Shown here one piece after another: positions 28,026 through 36,748 of a stretch of DNA of 64,000 bases; positions within the stretch are counted from its first letter, which is position 1; each line of letters starts with the position of its first letter. The position numbers and the translations under genes were made by a program. The DNA lies in NCBI GenBank assembly GCA_019248265.1, contig JAEHGX010000005.1:1-64000 (forward strand), written 5' to 3'. The notes under the pieces were generated by a model. It was not told the DNA's origin and did no database searches. It saw only the letters and a program-made list of their open reading frames with translations. The stretch comes from Candidatus Falkowbacteria bacterium S5_I03. GTDB taxonomy: Bacteria > Patescibacteriota > Patescibacteriia > Patescibacteriales > UBA12465.

Positions 28026-30515
28026 TTAAAGCAAATCTTTCAAATACTGGCCAGTAAAGCTGTCTTTAATTTTTGCTACTTCCGGGGGCGTACCGGCAGC
28101 CACTAAGTATCCACCTTTTTCACCACCGCTTGGACCAAGGTCTATTACCCAATCAACGGATTTAATAACATCCAAATTATGTTCAATAACCAAAACCGTA
28201 TTTCCTTGATCAACCAACATATTTAATACTTTTAGCAAACGGTCGATATCATCAAAATGCAAGCCAGTTGTCGGTTCATCTAAAATATAAAGAGTCTTGC
28301 CGGTAGAGCGCCGCGAAAGTTCGGTTGCTAATTTAATACGCTGAGCTTCACCACCAGAAAAGGTAGTCGCGCTCTGGCCTAATTTAATATAACCCAAACC
28401 GACCTCATTAAGCGTATTCAATTTTTGCGTAATCGCCGGAACTCCCTTAAAAAAATCCAACGCTTCATGAACCGTCATTTCTAAAACTTCATAAATATTT
28501 TTACCCTGATAAGTGACCTCCAAGACTTTGGGTTTGAATTTTTGGCCGCCGCAAACATCACAAGTCAGATAAACGTCTGCCAAAAATTGCATCTCCACTT
28601 TAATAACACCATCACCGGCGCAATTCTCGCAACGGCCGCCAGGAACATTAAAAGAAAAATGACCGGCGCCCAGACCTTTAACGCGCGCCTCGGGGAGTTC
28701 GGCAAATAAGTCGCGGATATTAGTAAAGAGCCCGGTATACGTAGCCGGATTAGAACGTGGAGTGCGGCCAATCGGCGATTGATCAATATCAATAATTTTA
28801 TCGATAAATTCTAAACCTTTAATTTCATCATGGGCTCCCGGCTCAGTTTTAGCGCGATAAAATTTCTTAGTCAAAGCGGCGGCCAAAATATCATTCATTA
28901 ACGTTGATTTGCCAGAACCGGAAACACCAGTAATGGCAATCAATTTTCCTAACGGGAACTTTACATCAATATTTTTCAAATTATGTTCGCGCGCACCGAC
29001 AATCTCCAAGGTCTTTCCTGTTCCTTTGCGGAAGTTTTTAGGAATTTTAATTTGTTTTTTGCCGGATAAATAGGCGCCAGTTAGTGATTGTGAACAATTT
29101 TTTATATCTTCCGGCTTCCCTACAAATAAAATTTGGCCGCCGTTATCACCAGCTCCAGGACCGACGTCAACCAAATAATCGGCCGCCATCATCGTGGCAG
29201 CGTCATGTTCCACTACAATTACGGTGTTGCCGTTATCGCGTAAATTTTTCAAAGTATGGATTAATTTATCATTATCTTTCTGATGCAACCCGATTGACGG
29301 CTCATCCAAAACGTATAAAACTCCGGATAGTGCCGAACCGACTTGAGATGCTAATCTGATTCTTTGCGCTTCACCGCCGGACAAAGTTGAGGCTGAACGC
29401 AAAAGAGTTAAATAACCCAAACCGACGTCTGCCAAAAATCCTAAATTTTTAGAAATCTCTTTAATAATCGGCAGCATTATTTGGGTATTGCCTTGTAATT
29501 TTTTAGAATCTTTCAGCCAATCGGCAAATAAGTTGCCTAATTTATCAATGCTTAATTGGGAAATTTCTAAAATAGACATTCCTTGAACCTTAACCGCCAA
29601 AGACTCGGCCTTTAAGCGCGCGCCATGACACATTGGGCACAAAGAAACTCGCATAATCTTTTCGATTTCTTGTTTTACAAAATTAGATTTTGTTTCTTGA
29701 TACTTATTATCTAAATATTTTATAATGCCGCCAAATTCCGAATCGCCCGCCAATAAAATTTTCCTAATTTCCGGACTCAAATCTTTTACGGAGCTGCGCA
29801 AATTAAAATTATAACGCTTCGCCAAGTTCTCTAACTCCGCCATCAAACCGTTGCCATTTAAATTGGCGTGGGAAAGAGGTTTAATCGCCCCTTCTAAAAT
29901 ACTAAGGTTATTATTAAAAACTAAGCTAGTGTCTATTTCCATTTTAGTCCCTAAGCCACCGCAAGCCGAACAAGCGCCATGGCCGGAATTAAAAGAAAAA
30001 TCTCGCGGTTCCAAATCAGGGCGACTATAGCCGCAATCGCTGCAAGAAAAGAATCTTTCTACTTTAGAAGACTTAACGGTTTTCCCGGCAATAATTTTAG
30101 AAATTTTCTTTTCCGCCGATTGTTTTACTAAAGGCTGACCGCAAGTCGGACAGGCTGGTTGGCCACATTTAGCATATAGCAAGCGGAGGTAATCGTAGAT
30201 TTCGGTTATGGTGCCGACTGTGGAGCGCGGATTAGAACCAACAGTGCGCTGATCAATGGAAATGGCCGGTGATAAGCCCTCAATCATATCTACATCCGGC
30301 TTGTCCATCAAACCGACAAATTGCCGCGCATAGGATGATAAGGATTCTACATAACGCCTCTGCCCCTCGGCATAAATAGTATCAAAAGCTAATGACGATT
30401 TTCCGGAACCGGATAAGCCGGTGATAACCACTAATTGGTTTCTGGGAATATCTAAATCGATGTTCTTAAGGTTATTGGTCCGAGCGCCGCGAATCTTGAT
30501 AAAGTCAGTCGCCAT
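28026..30515 (-). CDS. uvrA: UvrA-type excinuclease ATPase lacking the UvrB-binding domain
   Basis: ABC-type DNA damage sensor, 829 residues from ATG 30515 (a TTG start at 30566 would only add AT-rich coding). Both ATPase halves are intact: [10 protein letters not shown] near 32-41 and GVSGSGKST in the second, signatures [12 protein letters not shown] and [12 protein letters not shown], and the zinc module CENC...CDVC. The first zinc module CPTC (122-125) and CSDC (158-161) are only 33 residues apart; in classical UvrA about 130 residues lie here and contain the UvrB-binding domain. That makes it UvrA2-like (class II). uvrB and uvrC are not in the window. Confidence 0.92.
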   Translation of the reverse strand: MATDFIKIRGARTNNLKNIDLDIPRNQLVVITGLSGSGKSSLAFDTIYAEGQRRYVESLSSYARQFVGLMDKPDVDMIEGLSPAISIDQRTVGSNPRSTVGTITEIYDYLRLLYAKCGQPACPTCGQPLVKQSAEKKISKIIAGKTVKSSKVERFFSCSDCGYSRPDLEPRDFSFNSGHGACSACGGLGTKMEIDTSLVFNNNLSILEGAIKPLSHANLNGNGLMAELENLAKRYNFNLRSSVKDLSPEIRKILLAGDSEFGGIIKYLDNKYQETKSNFVKQEIEKIMRVSLCPMCHGARLKAESLAVKVQGMSILEISQLSIDKLGNLFADWLKDSKKLQGNTQIMLPIIKEISKNLGFLADVGLGYLTLLRSASTLSGGEAQRIRLASQVGSALSGVLYVLDEPSIGLHQKDNDKLIHTLKNLRDNGNTVIVVEHDAATMMAADYLVDVGPGAGDNGGQILFVGKPEDIKNCSQSLTGAYLSGKKQIKIPKNFRKGTGKTLEIVGAREHNLKNIDVKFPLGKLIAITGVSGSGKSTLMNDILAAALTKKFYRAKTEPGAHDEIKGLEFIDKIIDIDQSPIGRTPRSNPATYTGLFTNIRDLFAELPEARVKGLGAGHFSFNVPGGRCENCAGDGVIKVEMQFLADVYLTCDVCGGQKFKPKVLEVTYQGKNIYEVLEMTVHEALDFFKGVPAITQKLNTLNEVGLGYIKLGQSATTFSGGEAQRIKLATELSRRSTGKTLYILDEPTTGLHFDDIDRLLKVLNMLVDQGNTVLVIEHNLDVIKSVDWVIDLGPSGGEKGGYLVAAGTPPEVAKIKDSFTGQYLKDLL

Positions 30516-30559
30516 AACAAATAAATTTAAATTAATATTGCAGATATTATAAATGAAAA

Positions 30560-30597
30560 TTAACAAAAAAACAAGGCCTGTGCAATCAGGGCCTTAG
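30560..30597 (-). terminator. Terminator of the phospholipase D-family gene
   Basis: A 6-bp perfect stem (30573-30578 with 30590-30595) followed on the minus strand by G and seven Ts. It separates the gene at 30633-31670 from uvrA. Confidence 0.7.
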
Positions 30598-30632
30598 ATT
30601 TCTCTGGTTGGCTAAAGATTAGCCCCATTATT

Positions 30633-31670
30633 TTAAAAAATAGGATAGAAAAAACGCAAGAAGCCGATTAATAACTTATCCCCCCAGCTAATTTTACGGT
30701 ATTCATTGCTAAATGGCTTGGCCTCCAATTTCCAGGTCTCAATAATATTTTTCAAATCAGCCACTAAATTTTTTTGCTGGGAAAATATGCCCACTTCAAA
30801 ATTCCAGCCGAAAGATAAAATGTCTATATTTTGCGAACCGACTAAGCCTTCGGTATTATCAATCAGCATTAACTTGGCGTGATTCATGCTTTTCGTCAGC
30901 CAGAAAGAAACTCCGATACGAGCCAAGCGGCAACAATTTAAAAAGTTAATCTTATCCAAAGCTTTAATGTCGGTGTGCGCCGGAATTATTATCTCCACTC
31001 GAACACCGCGACGGCAAGCATCGTCCAAAGCGGCAATCAACCAGCGCGGCGGCAATAAATAAGGCGTCACAATTTTTACCGATTCTTTGGCCTCAGAAAT
31101 TTTTTCACGATAATAATTATTTAAATAATATTTTTTACCGGTTCCCTGCCAATTATCCATAATCCAGGATTTTAATTTATGCGTTAAAGGCGTAAAGCCA
31201 AAACGTAAAATTGATTCGCGCTTACCGCCGGATTTACGATAAGAATTGGCAAAAGATTTCAAAATAAATTTCACGGCGGCGCCTTCTATCTTAATTTGTA
31301 AATCCCGCCAATCTCTAATTTTCTCTTCAATATTAACGCCGCCCAAAAAAGCCACTCGATTATCAATAATCAAAATTTTGCGATGGGTCCGTTTGAGCCA
31401 ATGGCTGAAAAAAATAAATTCCACTCCGGCCTCTTTTAACTCTTTAATATTAGTGGCCTTTAAGGAGGAGCTGCCATAAGCATCGGCAATAATTACTACC
31501 TCCACTCCGCTTTTGGCCTTATCTTTAAGCAACTGAAAAAAGTTGTGCGTTTTATTAGTGTCATCAACTAAAATATACATTTCCAAATAGATAAACTTTT
31601 CGGCTTTAGCCATTGCCTTGAACATCCCGTCCCAAGCTTTATTGGAAGTTGTATAAAGTCTGTATTTCAT
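30633..31670 (-). CDS. Phospholipase D family protein (cardiolipin synthase-like)
   Basis: 345 residues with two HKD motifs: H96-x-K98-x4-D103 (THRKILIIDNR) and H264-x-K266-x4-D271 (NHAKLMLIDN), each followed by GGVN or GSQN. This matches bacterial cardiolipin synthases, which join two phosphatidylglycerols at the membrane, but the two N-terminal transmembrane helices of ClsA are absent, as in ClsB-type enzymes. Substrate is inferred. A TATAAT lies 7 bp before the ATG, so the transcript is probably leaderless. Confidence 0.88.
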   Translation of the reverse strand: MKYRLYTTSNKAWDGMFKAMAKAEKFIYLEMYILVDDTNKTHNFFQLLKDKAKSGVEVVIIADAYGSSSLKATNIKELKEAGVEFIFFSHWLKRTHRKILIIDNRVAFLGGVNIEEKIRDWRDLQIKIEGAAVKFILKSFANSYRKSGGKRESILRFGFTPLTHKLKSWIMDNWQGTGKKYYLNNYYREKISEAKESVKIVTPYLLPPRWLIAALDDACRRGVRVEIIIPAHTDIKALDKINFLNCCRLARIGVSFWLTKSMNHAKLMLIDNTEGLVGSQNIDILSFGWNFEVGIFSQQKNLVADLKNIIETWKLEAKPFSNEYRKISWGDKLLIGFLRFFYPIF

Positions 31671-31677
31671 GTGTTTG

Positions 31678-31686
31678 ATTATAGCA
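31678..31686 (-). promoter_or_regulatory. Extended -10 promoter, leaderless, for the cls-like gene
   Basis: On the minus strand TGCTATAAT ends at 31678 and the ATG begins at 31670, so transcription should start at or just before the start codon. No -35 match is visible. Confidence 0.6.
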
Positions 31687-31773
31687 GAAAAATCGCAGAA
31701 AAGCGATGAAATCTAGAATAAAAAACCAGTATTTGCTATGATGAAGTTTACTAACTCTAAAAACTAAGCCTAT

Positions 31774-32778
31774 ATGAAATTCCATAAATCGGGTTCTATT
31801 ATCGCTCCGATTTTAAAAAAATTAGCCCCTCAGGTAGGCGCTAAAATAATTGTTGAGCCGGAATGGGGCGTCGCCGGACAAATAATTTTTAAAAACGGTA
31901 AGAAAAGATATTTTCGCTATTCCAGTTTGGACTTAAACACTCTCGGCGCTTCGGAAATTGCCAAGGATAAAGATTACGCTAATTTTTTTATGAAAAAAAT
32001 GGGTTATCCGACAATTCCTGGAGAAACTTTTTTTTCTGATTATTGGTGCGGTGTTATTGGTTCTCGAAAAAATATCCTAGCGGCCGAAAAATATGCCAAA
32101 AAAATAGGCTTCCCGCTAATGACTAAGCCTAACAGCGGCAGCCAGGGCATGAATGTTATTAAAGTAAATAATTTATCAGAACTAAGGGCGGCTTTACAGC
32201 AAATTTTCACCCAAGATAATATTGCTCTGGTCCAAAAAATTGTCAGCGGCCGAGACTACCGGCTCGTAGTTTTAGACGGCCAGATAATTTCCGCCTATGA
32301 GCGGCTCCCATTTAGTGTGACCGGCGATGGCCGGAAAACGATTCAAGAATTAATTGCCGCCAAGCTTTCTTACTTTATCAAAATCAAACGCCCAGCCCGC
32401 TTAAAGCTACAGGATAAACGGCTGCTTAACAATTTAAAACTACAAAAATTAAAATTAACTTCAATAATTGAATCTGGAAAAAATATTCCTCTTTTAGATA
32501 ATGCCAATCTTTCTACCGGCGGCGAATCAATCGATGTCACCGACCTTATCCATCCTCAATTTAAAAAACTGGCGATTAAATTAACGGCTGACATGGGCTT
32601 ACGTTTATGCGGCGTGGACTTAATGATTGCCGGCGATATTAGCAAGAACATAAAAAAATATTGGGTCATTGAAATAAACTCCGCTCCCGGCTTAGACCAT
32701 TATATTAAGATGGGGGCTAAACAACAAAAAATCGTGGAAAATTTATATCTCCAAGTTTTAAAATCACTGGCTAAATAA
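31774..32778 (+). CDS. ATP-grasp ligase, cyanophycin synthetase/GshAB-like
   Basis: 334 residues. The ATP-grasp core is recognisable: FPLMTKPNSGSQGMNVIKV (lysine and glycine-rich loop), VSGRDYRLVVLDGQIISAYERLP, TGDGRKTIQELI, NLSTGGESIDVTDLIH, CGVDLMI and WVIEINSAPGLDHY. This layout is that of the ATP-grasp part of cyanophycin synthetase and GshAB. Such enzymes join a carboxylate to an amine with ATP. The Mur-ligase half of cyanophycin synthetase is absent, so the product is unknown. It converges on the methyltransferase gene 3 bp downstream. Confidence 0.85.
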   Translation: MKFHKSGSIIAPILKKLAPQVGAKIIVEPEWGVAGQIIFKNGKKRYFRYSSLDLNTLGASEIAKDKDYANFFMKKMGYPTIPGETFFSDYWCGVIGSRKNILAAEKYAKKIGFPLMTKPNSGSQGMNVIKVNNLSELRAALQQIFTQDNIALVQKIVSGRDYRLVVLDGQIISAYERLPFSVTGDGRKTIQELIAAKLSYFIKIKRPARLKLQDKRLLNNLKLQKLKLTSIIESGKNIPLLDNANLSTGGESIDVTDLIHPQFKKLAIKLTADMGLRLCGVDLMIAGDISKNIKKYWVIEINSAPGLDHYIKMGAKQQKIVENLYLQVLKSLAK

Positions 32779-32781
32779 AAT

Positions 32782-33318
32782 CTAGCTCCGATAAATATAG
32801 GTAGGGCTTGGTTTTGTTTCTAAAATTTTTAACGGCTCCCAGCCGGGGATAGTAATTCCGTAAGAAGCAACGATAATTCCTGGCTTTAAATTTTTTTTCA
32901 ACTTAAGGCCAATTTTTTTCATCACTAGCGCGTTTAAAAAAACAAAAATCGCCTCGGCATCATTTAAATCTTGGCGCAAAAAATCTTGGCGCCTAATCTT
33001 TACCTTACTAGCTTGCAAAAATTTCTGAAGTTGCGCTTTTAAATAAGGGTACAATGCCAATTCATAACCAATGGCTTTTAATCCTTTCTGTTCGGCCATA
33101 AATAAAAAGCGGCCGTCGCCGCAACCCAAATCATAGATTAAAGAACCGGCCGGCAAATTCAATTCTTCTAAAACTATTGGCAAATTTTTAAGCGGCGTTT
33201 TTACCCAGGGCACTAAAGTTTTTAAATTAACATAAATCATGTTCAGCCCAAAAAAAACGACTGCCAAAGCTGCGATAATAATAAAGGAAAGGATAATAAT
33301 TAAAATTGGGATGAGCAT
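32782..33318 (-). CDS. Membrane-anchored class I methyltransferase
   Basis: 178 residues. Residues 1-30 form one strong transmembrane segment; the Rossmann methyltransferase motif I is YDLGCGDGRFLF (62-73), with ELALYPYLKAQLQK as the second strand region and a late NALVMKKIG. The C-terminal half is short, so the substrate pocket is minimal. The target is unknown; the anchor suggests a membrane-associated substrate. It stands alone and converges on the ATP-grasp gene. Confidence 0.8.
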   Translation of the reverse strand: MLIPILIIILSFIIIAALAVVFFGLNMIYVNLKTLVPWVKTPLKNLPIVLEELNLPAGSLIYDLGCGDGRFLFMAEQKGLKAIGYELALYPYLKAQLQKFLQASKVKIRRQDFLRQDLNDAEAIFVFLNALVMKKIGLKLKKNLKPGIIVASYGITIPGWEPLKILETKPSPTYIYRS

Positions 33319-33392
33319 AAGCTAAGATAATGTTTACTCCTTTAATATAGCAATGAATGGCTAAAATCGCAAAATATTAGCCAAACAACCAG

Positions 33393-33421
33393 TTGACTGC
33401 CAATAAAAACTATGTTTTAAT
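33393..33421 (+). promoter_or_regulatory. Promoter for the IMP cyclohydrolase gene
   Basis: TTGACT at 33393-33398, 17-bp spacer, TTTAAT at 33416-33421. The predicted leader of about 70 nt contains a small hairpin (33448-33452 with 33461-33465). Confidence 0.65.
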
Positions 33422-33499
33422 CTCTAGAAGCTAATAAGCCTACCTAATCCGCCGGGAAAAGCGGAACGGTCTATATATTTGAACCTTAAAATTATAGTA

Positions 33500-34240
33500 A
33501 TGAACAAAAGAAAAATCGCTCAAGAAAATCTTGAACTTTTACGACAGAATCCTTATCCGGGACGCGGAATTATTTGCGGTATGGATGAAAGCAGACGGTA
33601 TTTAATCCAAGTTTATTGGATTATGGGTCGCAGTGAAAACTCCAGAAATCGCATCTTTGTAGCCGACGAAAAATTTGGAAAACTAAAAACCGAAGCCGCT
33701 AATCCCGATTTAGTTAAGGATCCGAGTTTGATTATTTACACCGCAATGGCTGAAAAAGATTTGCGCTATGTGGTCAGCAATGGTCACCAAACTATGGCCG
33801 TAATTCATGGTCCAACAGATCGCGGAATATTATCTCTGCTGAAAAAATGGTCTTACGAACCGGACGCGCCAAATTTCACTCCGCGCATAACCGCTTCGAT
33901 TTTCCTGGGAGAAGATTCTGAAAATTACACAGCCGAAATGGCCGTCTTCAGAAAAGACGGTCAAAACGAAACCTGTTTGAAAATCCCTCACTTGGTGAAC
34001 TTAAAACCGGGGCTTGGCTATTGTGTGACCACTTATTCTGGTGACGGCAATCCACTGCCATCATTTTCCGGCCAGCCATACTTATTGCCATTATCCGGTG
34101 ACTCCGAAGACATCTTGGAAACTTTCTGGGATGCTCTCAATGAAGACAACCGCGTTTCGCTGGCGGTAAAATTTATTGAAATCGCTACCGGTACCAGCAA
34201 GATCAACGTGGTAAACCAATATTCTCAGGTTGAAGTTTAA
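33500..34240 (+). CDS. purO: IMP cyclohydrolase, PurO type
   Basis: Closes the ring of FAICAR to IMP, the last step of purine synthesis. NPYPGRGIICGMDESRRYL and QVYWIMGRSENSRNR near the N-terminus are the signature of the archaeal PurO/IMP_cyclohyd family, unrelated to the N-terminal domain of PurH. ATG 33500 (MNKRKIAQEN) is preferred over TTG 33479; 246 residues. It converges on the AICAR formyltransferase gene, with a terminator between them. Pairing of this family with a stand-alone formyltransferase is typical of a split PurH. Confidence 0.9.
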   Translation: MNKRKIAQENLELLRQNPYPGRGIICGMDESRRYLIQVYWIMGRSENSRNRIFVADEKFGKLKTEAANPDLVKDPSLIIYTAMAEKDLRYVVSNGHQTMAVIHGPTDRGILSLLKKWSYEPDAPNFTPRITASIFLGEDSENYTAEMAVFRKDGQNETCLKIPHLVNLKPGLGYCVTTYSGDGNPLPSFSGQPYLLPLSGDSEDILETFWDALNEDNRVSLAVKFIEIATGTSKINVVNQYSQVEV

Positions 34241-34260
34241 AAAACAAAAAACAAAAAAAG

Positions 34261-34297
34261 AAACCCCATCAGAATTGATATCCGGTGGGGTTTTTGC
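34261..34297. terminator. Bidirectional terminator between purO and the AICAR formyltransferase gene
   Basis: An 8-bp stem (34261-34268 with 34286-34293) with A-rich sequence before and T-run after; it can serve both convergent genes. Confidence 0.85.
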
Positions 34298-34325
34298 TTT
34301 TTACGAGATAAGTTAAAAAATAATT

Positions 34326-35375
34326 TTAGTGATTGTAAAACCCCCGACCTTTAGTATCGGGAATAAGCCAGAGAGGGACTTCGCATTGATTGCAATAATC
34401 AATTACTTTTGGATCATTGACTGAACCGCTAGTACTGAGAATAGCCGTAATACCAGCGACAACTAAAGTTTCGACGCCGTCGGTAAATGGAAAAAAACTA
34501 TCACTCGCAGCCACAGCGCCGGAATAATTATGACAACTATCTTTAGCTGTTCGAATCGCCAACTTGGCCCCGCCAATCCGCGATTGCTGACCGACGCCAT
34601 TGCCAAGCAATTGGCTGTCCTTCACAATCGTGATGGTATTGCTATTGCTGGTATCGCAAATAGCTTTCGCGAGCATAAAATCATACTCTTGAATTTCTTT
34701 GACTTGGCCATATTTTTTTAAGTCAGGGTCATTGATATCCAGAATATAAGTGTAGTTCGGTTGTCCCAAAAAACCGCCACGCACGTAACGAACAAGCGGC
34801 TCCTTGTCCAAACTATGACAATCCAATTCAGAAAGCGCATTATTGGCTACAAAACGGCACTTGTCGCCTTTTCGCTTCAGAAGCTCAATTGCTTCCGGAC
34901 TAAACCAAGGAGCAATGATACCATCAAGCAGGCGCCTCACTTCGGTTTTATAAGACAACAGCAATTCTGCTTCCTCAACATCAACAGCAAAATTCAGCAT
35001 TACCAAGCCGCCGAATAAAGCCTGGGGATCACCGGTAACCGTGCGCTTGATTGTCTCATGGCGATCAATATCATGGACCCCTGCACCGCAAGCATTCCCA
35101 TGTTTAACACCAACAGTAATGTAAGGGGTGGAGCCGCAATTCAAATCAAAAGTAGCGGCAATATGGGTTACGGTCTGCAACAAGCGATCTAAATCGCAGT
35201 AATTGTTGTAACTTAATGGCGTTCCGGAAACAAGTTGAAACTTGTCCAAACTTAGAGGGTCATCGGTCTCGACACCGAACAAAGCAGCTGGCGATTGATA
35301 AGCATTCTCGCCGTATTTGCACTCGGCAACCTTTAAAAGATTACCCTTTCCTAAAACAAAATCTTTTTCATTCAT
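34326..35375 (-). CDS. purH: AICAR formyltransferase (PurH C-terminal domain as a separate protein)
   Basis: Transfers a formyl group from 10-formyl-THF to AICAR to give FAICAR. Motifs of the AICARFT domain are YGENAYQSPAALFG, LSYNNYCDLD, VKHGNACGAG (K91-H92, the catalytic pair) and DPQALFGGLVMLNFAVD, and near the end KDSCHNYSGAVAASDSFFPF. The IMP cyclohydrolase domain that normally precedes it is absent; the PurO-type gene next to it would supply that step. 349 residues. Upstream purine-pathway genes are not in the window. Confidence 0.9.
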   Translation of the reverse strand: MNEKDFVLGKGNLLKVAECKYGENAYQSPAALFGVETDDPLSLDKFQLVSGTPLSYNNYCDLDRLLQTVTHIAATFDLNCGSTPYITVGVKHGNACGAGVHDIDRHETIKRTVTGDPQALFGGLVMLNFAVDVEEAELLLSYKTEVRRLLDGIIAPWFSPEAIELLKRKGDKCRFVANNALSELDCHSLDKEPLVRYVRGGFLGQPNYTYILDINDPDLKKYGQVKEIQEYDFMLAKAICDTSNSNTITIVKDSQLLGNGVGQQSRIGGAKLAIRTAKDSCHNYSGAVAASDSFFPFTDGVETLVVAGITAILSTSGSVNDPKVIDYCNQCEVPLWLIPDTKGRGFYNH

Positions 35376-35444
35376 GACCTAATTATTTTTTAATGGTTAA
35401 TATTGAATTTTCAAATGACAAAAACTGATTATTTCAATCAAATT

Positions 35445-35472
35445 ATCTTAACATTTACTCGATTTATGTCAA
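35445..35472 (-). promoter_or_regulatory. Promoter for the AICAR formyltransferase gene
   Basis: On the minus strand TTGACA (35472-35467), 16-bp spacer, TAAGAT (35450-35445), about 70 bp before the ATG. Confidence 0.7.
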
Positions 35473-35489
35473 ACGAAGAATGTTTTATA

Positions 35490-36236
35490 TTAAACAAACA
35501 AAATAATGCCCGCACTCCAAATTATGAGAATAATAAGCGCGTAAAAACTAAAGTCAAATAAAAATGACCAGACGGGATGAGCAACTTTAACTATCTCAAT
35601 ATCATCTACATAAATAATTTCACAGGCCCCAGCTCCGGAATCCGTTCTCGTCAGACTTGATTTAAGGCTAAATGAAGACGGATCGTAATCGCTAACCTTG
35701 CCGACCTTATTGGCTTGCACATCAACCAGATAACCGGAAATCAATACCTGGTCACCCGCTTTAATTTTATTAATTACTGACAAAATTTTCGGGTCATTGG
35801 CAATCAAATGATTATTAGATATTAAATCGGGATTGATTGAAGTTTCACCGCGCCATTTATAAAAACAGAAGCGCGCGTCTTGAGAAAAAGAAAGCTGTTT
35901 TTCTTGATAGCTCTTATTTGCTAAATTTTCACCCCAGGTCAAACACAGGTCAACCGGAAAAACGCTGTCGGAATTATAAATACTAAAGAAACGATAATCC
36001 ATTTGATGAACAACTAAACCCTGAATTTGATATTTAGCCACGGGAGTTAGGTTGTAAGCAAAGCCATCCTTGGAAAATTGTATTGACCCGTTATTGTCCG
36101 CGACATCTTGCAGTGGCGCCTGTAAAATCTTGGGCTGGATATTATTAACCGTCCTATAGTCATCCTTTAAAAAATAAGAAATGACTAGAATGCCAAAAAA
36201 AACTGCTAATAAAGTTTTTCTCAATTTTTGATACAT
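35490..36236 (-). CDS. Hypothetical membrane protein with N- and C-terminal anchors
   Basis: 248 residues. One transmembrane segment near 8-24 and a second near 225-246 flank a soluble, beta-rich domain containing CLTWGENLANKSY, RFCFYKWRGET, QVLISGYLV and SSLTRTDSGAGACEIIYV. That last motif recurs in uncharacterised bacterial proteins as far as I recall; function unknown. It overlaps the start of the upstream small membrane protein gene's end by 16 bp and is translated from the same minus transcript. Confidence 0.75.
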   Translation of the reverse strand: MYQKLRKTLLAVFFGILVISYFLKDDYRTVNNIQPKILQAPLQDVADNNGSIQFSKDGFAYNLTPVAKYQIQGLVVHQMDYRFFSIYNSDSVFPVDLCLTWGENLANKSYQEKQLSFSQDARFCFYKWRGETSINPDLISNNHLIANDPKILSVINKIKAGDQVLISGYLVDVQANKVGKVSDYDPSSFSLKSSLTRTDSGAGACEIIYVDDIEIVKVAHPVWSFLFDFSFYALIILIIWSAGIILFV

Positions 36237-36520
36237 AATTTATCTAAACATCTTTCAATATAAATCTTTCGCCACCAATAAAGACCAAAGTAAAATCCTA
36301 AAATAATTCCCACGATGGGCAACAAAATTTGGATAAACGGCGGCAAGGCGCAAATATCATAAAAATGGACAACTAAATTATGACGCGCGGCCAATTCTAA
36401 ATAAGCAACTTCCAGCAAACTGTGAACATTTAAGCTTAGTAGGAGGCCTAAAAACATAAAAGCGGCCAGATAAACTATTTTTTTTATTTTGGTCGGTTTC
36501 CCGACATGAGCTAAAAACAT
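36221..36520 (-). CDS. Small membrane protein, two or three transmembrane helices
   Basis: 99 residues with hydrophobic stretches near 15-30 and 60-85 and a basic, Trp/Arg-containing end. No family recognised. Its stop overlaps the start of the following membrane protein gene by 16 bp, so the two are translationally coupled and may form one complex. Confidence 0.65.
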   Translation of the reverse strand: MFLAHVGKPTKIKKIVYLAAFMFLGLLLSLNVHSLLEVAYLELAARHNLVVHFYDICALPPFIQILLPIVGIILGFYFGLYWWRKIYIERCLDKLCIKN

Positions 36521-36547
36521 ATATTAGATATTTGTTATAATTGTAAC

Positions 36548-36571
36548 AAAAAATAGGCTATTAGCCTATTT
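36548..36571 (-). terminator. Terminator after tRNA-Glu
   Basis: An 8-bp inverted repeat (about 36551-36558 with 36564-36571) followed on the minus strand by a T-rich stretch, immediately after the tRNA. Confidence 0.7.
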
Positions 36572-36578
36572 TAAAGTG

Positions 36579-36650
36579 TAGTCCCTAGGGGAATCGAACC
36601 CCTGTTAACAGGATGAAAACCTGACGTCCTAACCACTAGACGAAGGGACC
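36579..36650 (-). tRNA. tRNA-Glu (UUC)
   Basis: Cloverleaf on the minus strand: acceptor GGTCCCT pairs with AGGGACT, anticodon loop TTTTCAT-type with TTC, T-loop GGTTCGATTCC. The CCA end is not encoded. Confidence 0.95.
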
Positions 36651-36681
36651 AAAATTATTCAAAAACTTTTTGAGATAAAAT

Positions 36682-36702
36682 AAAAATCTAAGCGCTTAGA
36701 TT
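36682..36702 (-). terminator. Palindromic terminator after the UDP-glucose dehydrogenase-like gene
   Basis: A perfect 18-bp palindrome (36685-36702) folds into a 7-bp stem with a GCGC loop and is followed on the minus strand by TTTTTATTTTA. It lies 47 bp beyond the stop at 36749. Confidence 0.75.
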
Positions 36703-36748
36703 CAAATACATTTTATATAAAAGCCTAAGTTCTGTCAATAGCAATAAT

